Shown piece after piece: positions 23,651-36,883 of a stretch of DNA of 64,000 nucleotides. Source of the stretch: Trichoplax sp. H2 (taxonomy: Eukaryota > Placozoa > Uniplacotomia > Trichoplacea); contig NOWV01000090.1 in assembly GCA_003344405.1 (NCBI GenBank), positions 62,001 through 126,000 on the forward strand. Direction: 5' to 3'. Positions within the stretch are counted from its first letter, which is position 1, and every line of letters begins with the position of its first letter. Below the pieces are notes generated by a model that was not told the DNA's origin, searched no databases, and saw only the letters and a list, made by a program, of their open reading frames with translations. Both the position numbers and the translations under genes were made by a program.

Positions 23651-24976
23651 CAGTGGTCATTAGAATTAAATTTATAAGGAATACGAGCGGGTTAAAAGTT
23701 ATTTTGCCAATAAATTAGACACATTAACCGCTCAACTGTTTGAAATCGCCCTTAGAGAGCTCAAACTGTTTATTGGATAGTTTCCTTTCGATCTATTTCT
23801 AGTCCCTTAGTAAATTGGATAGAATATCCTTTAGTTATTGTAGCACATTAGAAGGAGTAGATTATATCGTTGATAAATAAACTACACTGCATTGACTATC
23901 GAAAGAACATGTGCATTTATCGTTTGATAGATTACCATAAAATCTGGTTAAAGTAAGTAAAACTACAGTAAATGCTCTTTTATCACTTGATCAAGCGTTC
24001 TTTTGATACAGTTTCGCAATAAATTGATTCTGTTAAATGGCACCCTGTGGATCGGTAAAAACTATTGTTCGAAACTGAGGCGAAAATAAGAAAGTTCATT
24101 ATAAATATTTAAAGCTCTTTGAGACAAATTGATTTCAAATTTTATTTTGAATAATTTTAAATTAAAATCAAGAGATTCCTTAGACAATACGATGATTCTG
24201 TAAATCGGTTTCATTGTTGCTAACTGTATCATTGCATTATCTACTGTAAGCCTATTTTTTAGTTTCTTCCTTCGCGATTATGGCTTGTTTTGATAGAGTA
24301 ATGTAAATCTAAGGATAAAGTTACTGTGGCGCTAATTTCTATTAATAGCAATGTCATATATATAACATATATATCAAGAAAGCATCTATATGCATAACTT
24401 GAAATTTAAAAGTAAGAGAGGCCCAAAAATAGTTTATTAAACCGTATCATGCCGTATATCATAAAGATTTACTAGCAAATAATGAGCAAATGGATGTTTT
24501 AACAGTTGAAATTTGCTTCATGATTTTATTTTTATTTCTCGCACAAGCACTCGCTATTGAGATTCATTGGTTAGATAAAAGTGATTTTCTAGACAGCTAT
24601 CTGCAGTATGGTAGTACCGTGAAAATAAACCTACTTAATGATGATCTACTGTATAAATAATTTCTTTCTAGACTGTTATTCATCATATAAGTGATCATTA
24701 TTAAATTACGACGGTAATGTCTGATTAAAAGCAATTTATAAAACAGTTCTATCTTTTCATTAGTATATTTTACTAGGATTTACAAGTCCAACATAAGATA
24801 TAGGTATACGTACTTATTCTCAAAGAGCTATTGCTGCTCTAGCCACTTTCGGGAAGTGTATTTAATTTACTAAATCAGTTAAAAGAGCGGAAATAACAGC
24901 TTGCTGTAATTCTAACGAACTAATTAGCTGTCTAGAGTGTAATTTAACTATTGATTTTCATCTATTATTTATCACT

Positions 24977-25368
24977 ATTTTATTGGTTAATCTTTTCGAA
25001 AAAAAAAGAATTACCGTACCTCATTTTTATGATCAATTTTAAGGTTAGTACTCCGACCATTACAGTTTCTGGTAGTAACTACCTTAAATTTGTTATAGCC
25101 ATCAATAATTTCTAGAATAATCCATAGGCTCGTGTCATAAGATAAAATATTCGCTTTAAGATTTTGTTTTATTAGTCTTCTCGAAAAGAAAAAACTTACC
25201 ATGGCTCACTTTTTTATTATCGATTTAAGGTTATTCTTCAGATCATTACAGTTGCCACCATTTGTCGTCAGTAAATACCCTTATTTATTATGATCATTTC
25301 TAATATCTAAAACATCAGTAGACATCATGCCATAAGAGAAAGTATCCTCTTTGAGGTTTTACTGTCGC
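24977..25368. repeat. Two-copy tandem duplication, 190-bp period
   Basis: Copies start ttttattggtt at 24977 and ttttattagtc at 25167. Both contain a cgaaaa(n)gaa block, an aaggtta step, a cattacagtt word and a cataaga(g)aaa end. Similarity is clear but degenerate. Confidence 0.7.
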
Positions 25369-26741
25369 TTGCTCTGCAGTAAATCATTTAATAAATTACC
25401 TGTAATTATGACACTTTGCCTATGGTAAGCTTCAATTTGGTGTCATAATCCTATAGAAATTATTTCAAAGCAACACGATCATTTTCCGCTTAATGGCAAT
25501 CGTGTTCACGCAAGGCAATGATGTTTGCTTCCGATGATAATAGTTACTACGTTATCTTTTATAACGAATACCAGCAGTTGGTAAAAAATTTATTTTGCAG
25601 TTTAATCACCGTTTAATCGATGTATAGTGGATTCCCAAATGCAGTATTAAGAATTAATTAAGATAACCTTAGCAGGCATCCTAGTCTGGCTTGCAGACAA
25701 GGATGCAATAATTAAAGACGCTCTGCTTTGGATGACTAATGTACAGTTAGCCATGAACTTTATTTCACTAGTTAATTGGCTTGTTTACAGTAATTAAGCA
25801 CTTTCTATACGATCTTAGCAGGAATCCAAACCCGTATTGATTTCGTTATGCTACTATTGATTATTATTAAAGATGTTTATAGAACGCCTATGTACTTTTA
25901 CTTCGTAGCAGTCCTTACCATGATCAGCTCTATTACTTGCTAATCCATTGCTTACAATTTATGACTTATCTATATGTGCTTTCGGAAAAAAACTGGTAAA
26001 TTAATACTTAACTGTTGTCCATGACTTGATATAATATCATATAGACTACATTCTACTGACTGACCAATTTCACTTTCATTTATATCCATTAATTCTGTAA
26101 CCTTTCATAATTAATCACAAATTAAAACTGGTAGCGATATATTAATACCGCAGAAAAAAATTTAAAAATTAGGTTTATCTCCACAGTTCAGATACTTGAT
26201 ACACAAGATGATTACTGTTAATCTACCGAAGCAAAGGATAACCAAAATCTATATTAACAATTTAGCAGTTGGATTCAATCATTTATTGAATCAAGAATAG
26301 TATAAATAGGGATAAATAATTAAACATGAATACTCTACGTAATCCGACTTGAAAGAGCGTATTTAAAATTAGTTATCACAATACACTCTAGCTGATCTTA
26401 TTTGACTTAGCCGTTGCAGTATTGTCTTTTGAAATTGTAGCCATTAAAATCATCCCAATTTGAAGTAATGCAGTAGATCAAACTATTCTGATGAAAAAAA
26501 ATATAATTGTCTATATCATCCATTTTAAGCTAAAAAGTCATTTTGTAGCAGCTCTGATCGATGAGTAAATTAAAAGTTTGGTTGCGATAAACAAATATCC
26601 TATGCGACTACTACACGAGGCGTTCTAAAATTTTTTCTGTGCGCGTATACAAATTTCATCACTTATTTCGTCACTAGTTGCAGTTTCTCTGATATCACAC
26701 GAGATTTGATTCTAATAAATTTATTTCAAAAAACATCAAAG

Positions 26742-26990
26742 CTATCTCGTAAAATAAAATCTGATTCTCATTTTCATTTTCATGCCATGAAAGATTTTTC
26801 TAGCTACATTTTAGCAGTCACTTATAGCGCTTACAATAATTTATAATTCATTGAAGAAAAGGATCATGGCTCTCTCGTAAATATGAAAATCTGTTTCTTT
26901 ATTTCAATTTTTATACTATAAAAGATTTTACTAGTAAGAGTTCGCGTCACTTAGAGAGCTTGTAGTGTATGACAATAAACGCCTAATCCA
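26742..26990. repeat. Two-copy tandem duplication, about 128-bp period
   Basis: The words ctatctcgtaaaa (26742) and ctctctcgtaaat (26870) each precede an AAAATCTG block, a long TTTCA-rich run and a GAAAGATTTT/AAAAGATTTT block. Both copies end near a cacttatagcgctt or cacttagagagctt word. Confidence 0.6.
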
Positions 26991-27162
26991 ATATCAAATT
27001 TCTGTTTGATAAACAAAGTATGGATATGACTGTATGAAAATAGTGTGAAAGTTTTTATATGCGTATACTCACGTAAAGTCTTAGTTATCATTTATAGTCT
27101 TTGGAGCCACCTGCAACAATATGGGAAATTTTATTGTAATGATTCCATTATACAGCAAAGAT

Positions 27163-27372
27163 AATACATATTTGATAAATGAAGAGGACCAATTCTTCAT
27201 ATTTTGTTTACTGTGCATCTTTTACATTCCAGGTCTAAGCCATCACTTATACCAAATAGTTGTTAGCAATACATATCTAATATTTAAAGAGAACCAGTTC
27301 CTTATTCTATTTTATTACTGTGCACCTTTTACATTCAAGGTCTAAGCCATCAATTATGCCAATTCGTAGTTA
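27163..27372. repeat. Two-copy tandem duplication, 105-bp period
   Basis: Copies start aatacatat at 27163 and 27268. Both contain ttactgtgca(t/c)cttttacatt and end with aggtctaagccatca. The 74-codon frame at 27121-27345 follows this duplication and is not a gene. Confidence 0.75.
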
Positions 27373-29453
27373 GCTCTACTAATACAGTGTCATGGGGCTT
27401 TTATTTTGCCATGAAGTTCTGTAGCGCATTAAGCCCTTAATAATACAGACAATTTAATTCTCTACTTTACCTGATTTTATATCGTGAAAGATTTTCCATT
27501 CGTGACTTTACTACGGTATCTATCATGTAAACAATATCCTAACCGCACCAAAAATATTAATAACCGATAACTTATACGACACAAATTAAAAATTGTTTTC
27601 CAAAATCAGCCTTAAAGGCAACTATGCAAACAGTATAAAAACAAAACGGAATGATTTAACACATAAGAGTCAAATAAATCATTATCATGCCGTCATATCC
27701 GCATCAACGAGGTTAATCAATACAGTAACTATCTTTAGTTCAGACAGCCATTGAAAGAACGCAGTTCCAGAAGCAAATAACAGGCTTGAACGAGTAATAC
27801 TTTTGTATTCTAAGATTGTTAGAAGTAATCCATAATATTAAGGGCGTTTTAAAGACGATGGAAGGCTTGAATAAAACGTTATATTGATTTCAGAACTTTA
27901 CGAAGTATTTGGAATCATTTTTGATGGTTAGATCGTTTTAGGATTTATAATAGAACAGAAAAAAGTTAGAAGTATTTAATTTTGTTAATATGGCCTTGAC
28001 AATCTTGATATCCTAATTGAGCTAGCCTTGATAGAATGGATTAGTAATCAAATCAAATAAGTTCCATGTACAGTAAATCAAGTTCAACATACTATACTAA
28101 TGTGGTGCAATAATGCAATAGTCGGTAAAAAAACATCCTGTCCTTCATTACGCAATTAATATAATTTTAACTGTATGGTGGAATTACATATTAATCCATA
28201 CTACAATATGTTTAGCAGATTTCGTATGGGCTTTACAATGTAGTAGATTGTTAATGGATAGAGCATTTATTTTCATAGAGGAAGGAGATAAAGTTGCTTT
28301 AGTAATTTATTGATTCTTTTCGTGATCTTGTATTCCTTATCATTGTCTTACTTATGGAATGTTAGAGTTGTCCAATTTAAATTACTGCAAGGTAATAATA
28401 GGTCAAAGGGAACCTCTGATCAATTATTTAATTCTATTCAGTCATAAAGAATCTAGTCTGTCAAGCCATTCAGTAGCTTGATCTTGATTCTAATATATTT
28501 CTACTATTATATGGCGCATAAATACATTCATTTAGTGAGAATTTAGATGTTCTTCCTCGCATGATATATTGACAACGTAATCGAACTGAATCAAAATAAC
28601 AATGCAATGATAAAGATTCAATTTTAGTCGATTAAATTACGAAAAATAATTTACAGACCGTTGTTATGAAGAGCTCAATGCTGTATAGGTGTTATCAAGA
28701 GAGCTCTAAATCATAGATTACCCTTACCAATAATAACAGCTTCAATTCTAGCAGATCAAATATCAAGAGATGATCAATAGGGGACATGTTTCAAGAGGCT
28801 TCATGTTTGTATGATATTATTTGAACGCTATGGTTTAATGGAACAACTTTCGTTTTTGTTAATCAAATTGTAAATAAGAAGATGGGGAATTGCTTTTTAA
28901 ATGACTGCTATTTTCACTTATTTCGAGTGCTTTAACATGCTTTCTGATATTTAAATTTTTCAGCAGCTACTGATGAATTTCTAATTAAACATCTAACATA
29001 ATCATATTGGGATAACAATTCCAAGTGTAGCAATAGCGTGATGAGATTATAGAATTTTAATGATTAACTTGATCAACATTCCATTGTAATTAAGTCTATC
29101 AATTTAGTAGCAAGATTGTCTAAAATTGATAGCTTGCCAGAGACGATGTACAGTGTATTCCATCCTATGGTCAATAAATAAGAATTTGAATGATGATTAA
29201 ATACAATTGGCCTTTATTTTATGTAAGCAAGAGATGAGTCTGTTTCTAAAATTACTTAAGATAGCACATTACAGAGAGAAATTTTAAACCATTGTTAGAA
29301 TAAATCGCCATTAATTTTTAATCAGCCGTAAGTTGTCGTTGTAGAGAAAATGCAGCAGAAAAGGCAATGAATTCAATTGCTACTAAAGTTTGCATTCACA
29401 TTATATAAGGATATTTTATTTGTGTATGACATTCTGTTAACTTTTCAATTTGA

Positions 29454-29604
29454 AGAGTTCAAACCCCTCAGTTCCTGTAAAAATGACCGATATTTCAGCA
29501 TCTATGATCATGAACGTTTCGTTACGTCTGCTAGCAATAGCGTCGGTCGATCCAGCTCGAAAAAAAAGCGTTTAACTTTTGCAGGAATAACTAATAGGGA
29601 ATAG
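29454..29604 (+). CDS. Candidate 3'-terminal exon, unknown product
   Basis: After a possible acceptor (caatttgaag) the frame reads FKPLSSCKNDRYFSIYDHER, then a serine-rich stretch, a basic KKKR and TFAGITNRE before TAG. GC content and codon choice are more gene-like than the flanks. It would suit the tail of a signalling or DNA-associated protein, but there is no recognised domain and no upstream exon. It could also be a relic. Confidence 0.28.
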
Positions 29605-30742
29605 TGAGTGAATGCGAGCTAAATAGCCTTGGAAAATTTTCGACTTGAGATACGTCTAATGGATTCACTCTAGAATTGAATTTCTCAAAATAATGAAAAA
29701 TTTAAGACTAGTAACATTTCAGTGCCAATTTTACTTGATTTTAAGAGAGTTTGAATCCTTCGATCTGCATTATATGAATTTTAAGTTATTAACATTAAAA
29801 AAATATTTAGGCAAGCTGATAATTCTATTATTACCCATTAATTCACTAACGTTGCAGAGTAGCAAGCAGATATTGTTGAGCAGATAGGCCTACAATAGCA
29901 AGAATCCTATCTTTATATAGCGACAAGTGTCGATTGGGTAGCTATCTTCCTCATACTTTATCGATATTTTCATTAATGTAACTTAAATTTTGAAAAGAAA
30001 CTAGAATTAATCAACTATGCAGCTATTATGACATGGTTATTGAAAATAAGCGAATGGATAATAAGGATAATATCTATTCAATAACCTAGTTTATTTAACC
30101 AAATGCGCTAATGTTAAATGAACAAAGGTCCACTTTAAATCACAGTATCAAGGCGTTCTCTTACAGACTTGCAAAATAATTCATTTTTTGATTAAATTGG
30201 AACGAATAAATTGACTCTACTTCAATCTATCCATTTTCATCGCTACGAACTATCAATTCACTTGAAGCATTTAGACTAAAATGATTATGAAAGGATTATA
30301 GTCAATGTTATTTACTTCTTTATTATTTCTTTCAGGACAACGTAAGTTCAATAAGGCCAAGACTGATTAACTCCATTCGTAGGATGAAATTTTTCTTCAG
30401 ACAATTTTATCAGAATTGAAGCAATTCTCTTCAATTAGAATTGATAAAAAAATCGGTCGAATAACGCGATAGTGAGATACTTTTTTCATCGCCATTGGAT
30501 AAAGGATCAAACACTTACTGCACGAGCAGAATTGAATATTACGTATTTGCTATTATAATTATCATCGTTTACTCAAATTTATTCGTTTTGGTCATTTCCA
30601 ATTAAAGCAGTGATTGCAATCGTATCCACCTAATCGAGGGTGATACTGCTAATCCAAACCCTATTTGGCATTCAAGGATTGAAAAAATTCCAGAAACAAA
30701 ATTGCTTTCGACAATTCTGTAAAACTTGAAATTACTGTAATA

Positions 30743-31240
30743 GCATAAAAAGGATTTGTAAAGCTAAATTTACACAATTGCAAATCTCATTTAAACTTGT
30801 TCGTTGAAAGATTAAGATATCTATAAATCGAGTTTGTTGAAGGATTAAGATATCAAGAAATCGAGCCTCAAGACCGAAATTACTCAAGATATAGTTACTA
30901 CCGTTTAGATCAGCTCCGGCCGCATACAGAAATTTCTTCTACGATAAATACTTGGAAATTATTCTGCATAAAAAGGCTTAATAAAACTAGACTTACATCA
31001 CTGCTCATTTCATTTAAACTAGCTTGTTGAAGGATTTAAGACATCAAGAATTTGAGTTTCAAGACTTGAAACTACTCTACATAAATAAGGCTCTGTAAAA
31101 CTAAATTTACATCATTGCTCGTATCATTTAAACTCGTTTATTGAAGGGTTTAAGACATCAAGAACTTGACCTTCAAGACTAAAATTACGCAAGATAATTA
31201 TCATTTGGATCAGCTCCGGTCGTAAACAGAAATTTTCTTC
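30743..31240. repeat. Degenerate tandem repeats upstream of the first GPCR
   Basis: Three units begin gcataaaaagg (30743), gcataaaaagg (30966) and acataaataagg (about 31079). Each runs through a ctaaatttacatcattgctc block, a tcatttaaactngtt block and a gttgaaggatttaagacatcaagaa block. Two carry the same tail, gatcagctccgg(c/t)cg, then cagaaattt(c)ttctacg. The last unit ends about 130 bp before the receptor start codon, so the array may lie in the promoter or the 5' untranslated region. Confidence 0.75.
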
Positions 31241-31374
31241 TACGCCAATTGATTTTCATCCATTACTAATATCAATCAGCATTCATTAAATGATTCTATA
31301 AAAGACATTAACAATTTGACATACACTTTTAGAGCTATCGTCTACTGTTTCCACTACTGTTTCTACACTGTGCT

Positions 31375-32433
31375 ATGGATGTCTTACAAGAAAATGATTC
31401 CATCGAAGCTAACGCAACGTATGAATATGATCCAACCATTAACATTGTTTATGCCCTTATTGGCAGTACAGCGATCATCGGTAATATTTGGGTTATTGCA
31501 TTAAATGTTATCCACCGCGCAATGTTGTATCAAGCACCGAATAAATTTGTTGTCAGCTTAGCTGCTTCGGACGCTATCAGTGGTTTATTAATATTTATCA
31601 TGCCAGGCTATATCTTTCCTGTTGATAGTTATCCATATCCGAACGGTGTTTACTTAGGATCAATATTCTGTAGTTTAATTGATTCTAATGCTTTATTTTT
31701 TGCCTCTGGATTTATCTCGGTCTATACTATTGCTATTATAAGTATGGAAAGATGGTGTGCAGTTTCTCGCCCATTTCTTTATAAGCGATTATTCACGCAA
31801 AATCGAACCCGTTTAATTATTATTTGCATATGGATATTTGTGCCAATTTCAGTTGTCGATGGTGTTTTACAGAAAAAATTCGATGCAAGATTATTTCCTC
31901 CATGTCAGTGGTTTAGTCTATTTCGGGGTGATATTGTTTCAGCTAATTTGGTTTTTATGGTATTAGAATCTATTCGTGTCTTTCTTCCAGCACTTGTTAC
32001 TATCATTAGCTTTGCTGATGTAGTTCGACGAATGTCGAAAAAGAGCGATGTGAAATTAAATTGCAGTAGCGCTAAACGTGTTAAGGTTCGACGGCGATTT
32101 ACAATTATGTTAGGTATTGCTGCTGTGGCATTAATTATATGTTGGTTGCCTAACGAAATTTATTTTTCCTTAGTCCAATTGCGTCTTGCTTTTTATGAAC
32201 CAATAGTTCATTCCATTACCAAAACCTTAATTGTGACAAATTGCTGTGTTAATCCGATCATTTATGCGGCCACGAATGTAACTTACCGTCGTGGCATGAT
32301 CCAATTAATTCGGCAAATAAGTCGCTGCATAACGGGTAAAAAGACACCAATAGCACCAATCAATTCGATCAGGCCTAGCAGAAGTCCTACCAATCTAACC
32401 AATGCTAGTGCGTATGATTTAACTAGCCTTTAA
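31375..32433 (+). CDS. Class A (rhodopsin-like) GPCR, single exon, copy 1
   Basis: A 352-aa seven-helix receptor without coding introns. By position it has the TM1 asparagine in GN (37), LAASD in TM2 (Asp66), the TM3 disulfide Cys99 with its partner Cys177 in extracellular loop 2, ERW at 125-127 in place of DRY, CWLP at 256-259 in TM6 and NPIIY at 293-297 in TM7. The N-terminus has N-glycosylation sequons (NDS, NAT). The tail is short and basic, then Ser/Asn-rich. These are the hallmarks of the family; the ligand cannot be told from sequence. A shorter overlapping frame from 31316 is a shadow. A polypyrimidine-AG about 40 bases upstream of the ATG suggests a spliced 5' leader. The closest relative in view is the receptor at 39607. 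Confidence 0.93.
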   Translation: MDVLQENDSIEANATYEYDPTINIVYALIGSTAIIGNIWVIALNVIHRAMLYQAPNKFVVSLAASDAISGLLIFIMPGYIFPVDSYPYPNGVYLGSIFCSLIDSNALFFASGFISVYTIAIISMERWCAVSRPFLYKRLFTQNRTRLIIICIWIFVPISVVDGVLQKKFDARLFPPCQWFSLFRGDIVSANLVFMVLESIRVFLPALVTIISFADVVRRMSKKSDVKLNCSSAKRVKVRRRFTIMLGIAAVALIICWLPNEIYFSLVQLRLAFYEPIVHSITKTLIVTNCCVNPIIYAATNVTYRRGMIQLIRQISRCITGKKTPIAPINSIRPSRSPTNLTNASAYDLTSL

Positions 32434-35400
32434 ATATGGACATTTATACACTTATTAACTTAGCAATGATGAATAACTTGTATTCGAATTCAACTCTGAC
32501 TGCTAATATCCGTACGATATTTAGCCCATCAGTTTAATTTACACTTTATATAATTTCTTCCGTTTATTAATTTTATCCTTTCTCCGCTTAAAATACATAC
32601 TCAAGCTAAACGGAATTTACAGTTAATGTTATTCTAAACATGCAGAACTTTCTTTCATAGATTGATGAAACACTATTCTAATCATTCCATGAACGTGATT
32701 TAATTCAATTGAAAATCCATTGATATGTTTATCAATTCTAAATAATATTTCTAATTACGTTCTATTTCAGTTTTACCTTAGTGCCATAAGTTAACAGATT
32801 AACAGCATATTATTCATGCTTAAATTGAGTTTAGCAACATTTAATTATTATATATTACCTTCCTCCATAAGCAAGCGTGCGAAACAAAAGTTAAATTCAC
32901 CATATGATTGGAGACTGAAGGTTTTAGTTATCCACTCTTTCTCAATATCTTGCCTTACATAGCTATTTTCCCTGATTTCACAAGCTAAAGACCAATTCTG
33001 AAGAGGGATTTGTTGACTATATTGGAATTATTACGGCCTTGATAGGAACCGAACATTGCAAAGGACAGCGTTGTATCAACTCTGGCACAGGCAGTAGAGA
33101 TGATGCAACAACTCGATACGATTTTACCTAATAGCATAAACTCTATCTTGGTTTTATTTATTTATTACCGGTCATTATAATTATCCAAAATACTCGTAGT
33201 TGGAGGCATATTAATTAGAAACTGAACACTGCTTCCAATACTATATGTACCAGTATGGTGCTCTATTGATAAATTTAAAAATGATCTCAATCGGTAAAAT
33301 GATTTTAATCTATCCAGCGGTCGTGTACTGATGTTTTATCTATTAATATCTTAAAAGCGATTCCCTTTGTTTTTATACCTGATAGCAGTTATCCATGATA
33401 TTACCGGTGATAAGATTATACCAATTTAACTACGCTTGTTATGTTATGTAGTATGGACGTAACTTGTAATTGCTATTTACAATATAGACAGTTTTTAACA
33501 GATGATAAGATCACGTTTATAATTCACTTCTAGCAATTGCAGCATGAAATAACATTTATGATGTTGATTTATTTTTCCGTCTTATTCCGAGAATTCATGA
33601 TAGCTTTAAAGGAGCTTGTCATTTTTAGATTTACCGATGAATTAAATTGTATTATCAGAGAGGTTAAGATTTTTATATCCTATTCAATGTTTAGTGGATT
33701 ATAACCTTTTACAATTTTTGCTGCGGCAAATTAGCAATTTATAGAGCACCCGATAATTGATATAATCTATTCTACAATTATAAATTGACTGTTGGATAGA
33801 ATTTGATATTGCGCGTATGCCAATTAATAAAGAAACAGTAAAACTTGATATCGAAAGTTGGCGATTTTATTGCTGTCTTAAAACTTGAAATAGATAATGC
33901 ACCTAAGATAAGGCTATGTCGCGTATCAACTCCAGACTATATCCCTCAAAAGTATACCCTTGATATAATTTACTGTAGGCTGGAGAATAGTCTGGACTGT
34001 TATAGCGGACTACTTGATGTTGTAACTCACCTATATTCAAGCATAAATCTACAAGCTTTAATCATCATAACTTTAAGTACATTACATAACTCTTCCAATA
34101 GCGCTTTGCTAGTCCTTTCCGACAAAGCTTTTTAGGGCTACTAGATATTATAGTTCGCTTTATATACTTTAAACCTTAGTCAAATGATGATCTTGGAAGA
34201 AGAATGGAGATATGCTTAGTAGTAGCTTTAAGCGTCAAGGGCATTCGATTTAGTGGACGTATAGCGTTAATATTATGACGGAAGCTGACTAAGAAACGGC
34301 TAGAGGGTATTTTAGATCAGAGGTCCTTAATAAAACATCAAGAATTAGATTGCAATTAGATATTGTAGTTCCCTTTAGTTAAAGGTGTAAATCTCAGTCA
34401 ATTCTAAATATACGTAAGAAAAAATTCACTTATATAGTCAGTTTATACCATAGAGTCTAATTTAAGTTGGAAGGTTATCATGCAACTATTCTTATTAGTG
34501 CATGAATTAACAATACTGACCTTAAAAGCTTGTTAAATGAGCACATTATCGTAAACCGTCAGTAAAGCGACGGGAAATATTTTCAACAAAATAATAACTA
34601 TAAAAATAAAGAATTTTCGCAGTATATTTATTAATCAATAAATATTGGTTGGTGGGCTTTTATTTAGCGACATGTATGTACACTATCTGTTTATTTAAGA
34701 ATTCTGATGGAGAAGGCTAGAGAAGGCATAAAGCAACTACAATAGATTAGAGTACTATATCTGCTAAAACAGCCTGGATCAATAACTGCTGGGAAACTTC
34801 AAGATAAACAATATCCTCATATTGCAAATAAGTATGCTAGTTCCCTAATCAATTCTTAATATTGTAAATCAATCGTTTTTGAATGTAAATGGCAACTATT
34901 GTCGGAATAAAGGGCGACAAATATCTCTCTGAATTGAAAAATTGTCGGCATTCTTAAATTGATTTTGTAGTATTACACTCTTGGTAAACGATGATTATTT
35001 TCGCTCTAGTATAATTTCATTTACACAATGACTATAATTATTAATAGCTATGGCATCGTTGATGAAGAAATATCATTCTAAGGATGAACTGGCAAAAGAA
35101 GATGTCATAAAATGAGGGTAAAGTCAAATTAATATTAGTTCTTTTGCGACAGATACAACCATGCTGTTATTCTAGATAATTAAAAGGATTTCCATACATT
35201 GCACTGCCTTGAAGGATTATTAGTACATAATTAAAAAAATTTTCTTTAGCATTATTGTACTCATCCTAATAACAAATGGTGAATCAGGCTTTATTTACAG
35301 ACTAAGTAATCATAACTACTATAGTCATATTTAGATTCTTATGCTGTCATCTTAACGGAAGTAAAGATTATTGTCGATGGACAAAATGATTACTGTACTT

Positions 35401-36680
35401 TTGTTCACATGGTAATACGATTATAGAATTTTGTTAAAAGGAACGAGTTAATTTTAGGAGACGTTGAGAATTAGCATAAGATATTGAAACAAATATAAGC
35501 GTCCTTGGTTACTTTTTATTAGCGGCCTGCTAGCTAAATAAAGTCGCAGACAGAAAATTGCTTTCGATATTTAGATTTGCCTGCAGGCATTTCACCTAAA
35601 CGGGAGAAAGGAATTCTAGACTTGTTTTTTTAATATTATGAAAAAGTCAATCTGCAGTCTGCTGTTCCATCATGATCTTGATTTATAAAATTAATGCAAT
35701 ACAATAGGGTATTAATAAGTAATGAGAAAAGGAAAGATACTTGATAGGAAAACAAGAAAAATAAATTCTTCGGTTTATCTTCGGCAAGAGATTCCTTCGG
35801 ATAACACTACAGGATGTTAGAACCTTAGAATATTGCTAGAATCAATTTATCTTTATATTTTCTGTCTTTGTTGAAATAACGATAATACAAGATTTGTTTA
35901 TTTAAGGAAAATAGATGAAATTGCCTCAATAATGCTGGTAAATTCTCGACTTTATAAAAACATGGAATATACTTGCATAAGATATTGTTAAAGCCCGAAA
36001 TGCTCCTATCATGCATATGTGTAACATAATATCAATAAAATTGAAATACAGCAACACTCTCCAATTTACTTCCTCTTTAAATGTGGAATATTCCGTAGCA
36101 AATGATGATTTATTAAGTATTGAAAATGAAATATACCGTCTATTGGCAATTAATAAGAAATAATGTCTATGACTAATTTTCTTTGGAGTTTATTGTGATC
36201 CCTAAAATAGGACTGTTTATATGATATAAACTAAGGGACTTAAGGATTTGCTAGAGGCATTTCTCTAGAAATTCACACATGTTAAAACTTATGTATTAGC
36301 CCGTTTTTGCTATATTAATAATATATCGGCCTACACGACATTATCCTATCATGGCATCGATTTTTAAATCGATAATGTATAGAAGTGTGAGTGTATGTCA
36401 ATAATACCCACGCAGAAAATGAGTTTAATGATCAAGAATAAGAAAAATAATGTTTATCTACCGCCTACATTGTCCAAAAAGTAACAGAAACAGAATAAGA
36501 TTTGTGCAACTTTATAAGAAATGTTGAAGGGAAGAACTGGAAAAATTGTAATACAAAATTTGGGGCTCTATTTTAGCAGCTTCACTAAAATTTTATAGCA
36601 GTAAGAGTGGCCCTTTTGATTTATTTTTTATGAATTTTTAAGATAATTGAGAGTGAGATATTCTATACTAGTATTAGGCT
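32434..36680. other. Intergenic between the two GPCRs, nothing firm
   Basis: AT-rich DNA. The plus frame at 33845-34135 is open for 96 codons but lacks an ATG start, splice context and domain motifs, so I leave it uncalled. No RNA genes were seen. Confidence 0.5.
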
Positions 36681-36703
36681 TATTCAGAAGAAAAGGACGA
36701 TGA

Positions 36704-36883
36704 GGCAAATTCAAACAATATCCACTGGATCTTGAAGATGATTATATCAAAGCTTTACGGGAAGATTACGAATCTATAAACATGCCGGAACTGCAAACCA
36801 TTAATTAGGTATGCGAATCATTGGATGATTTAATAGGACTTTCTCATTCTCTATCTTCATTTTTAAATAATGAAATAACATAA
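36704..36883 (+). pseudogene. Coding-like relic with an in-frame TAG
   Basis: The frame reads GKFKQYPLDLEDDYIKALRE and ends MPELQTIN, then TAG at 36806-36808. It continues in the same frame as VCESLDDLIGLSHSLSSFL to TAA at 36881-36883. Just upstream, another frame reads SEEKDDEANSN, as if a frameshift separated the pieces. Acidic, helix-like composition suggests true protein ancestry, but I do not recognise the family. It could also be a genuine last exon ending at the first TAG. Confidence 0.3.

Larger units (their letters stand above)
20603..29453. other. Gene-poor stretch
   Basis: About 9 kb with no recognised gene. It contains three local tandem duplications (listed separately), a splice-bounded frame at 23474-23650, and a GC-richer block ending at a perfect gtgagt donor at 22022. 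That block is open in more than one frame and could be a 5' untranslated exon. Confidence 0.45.

Noticed and set aside
33845-34135. 96-codon plus frame
   Set aside because: No ATG start, no splice context and no domain; chance length is possible in this region.
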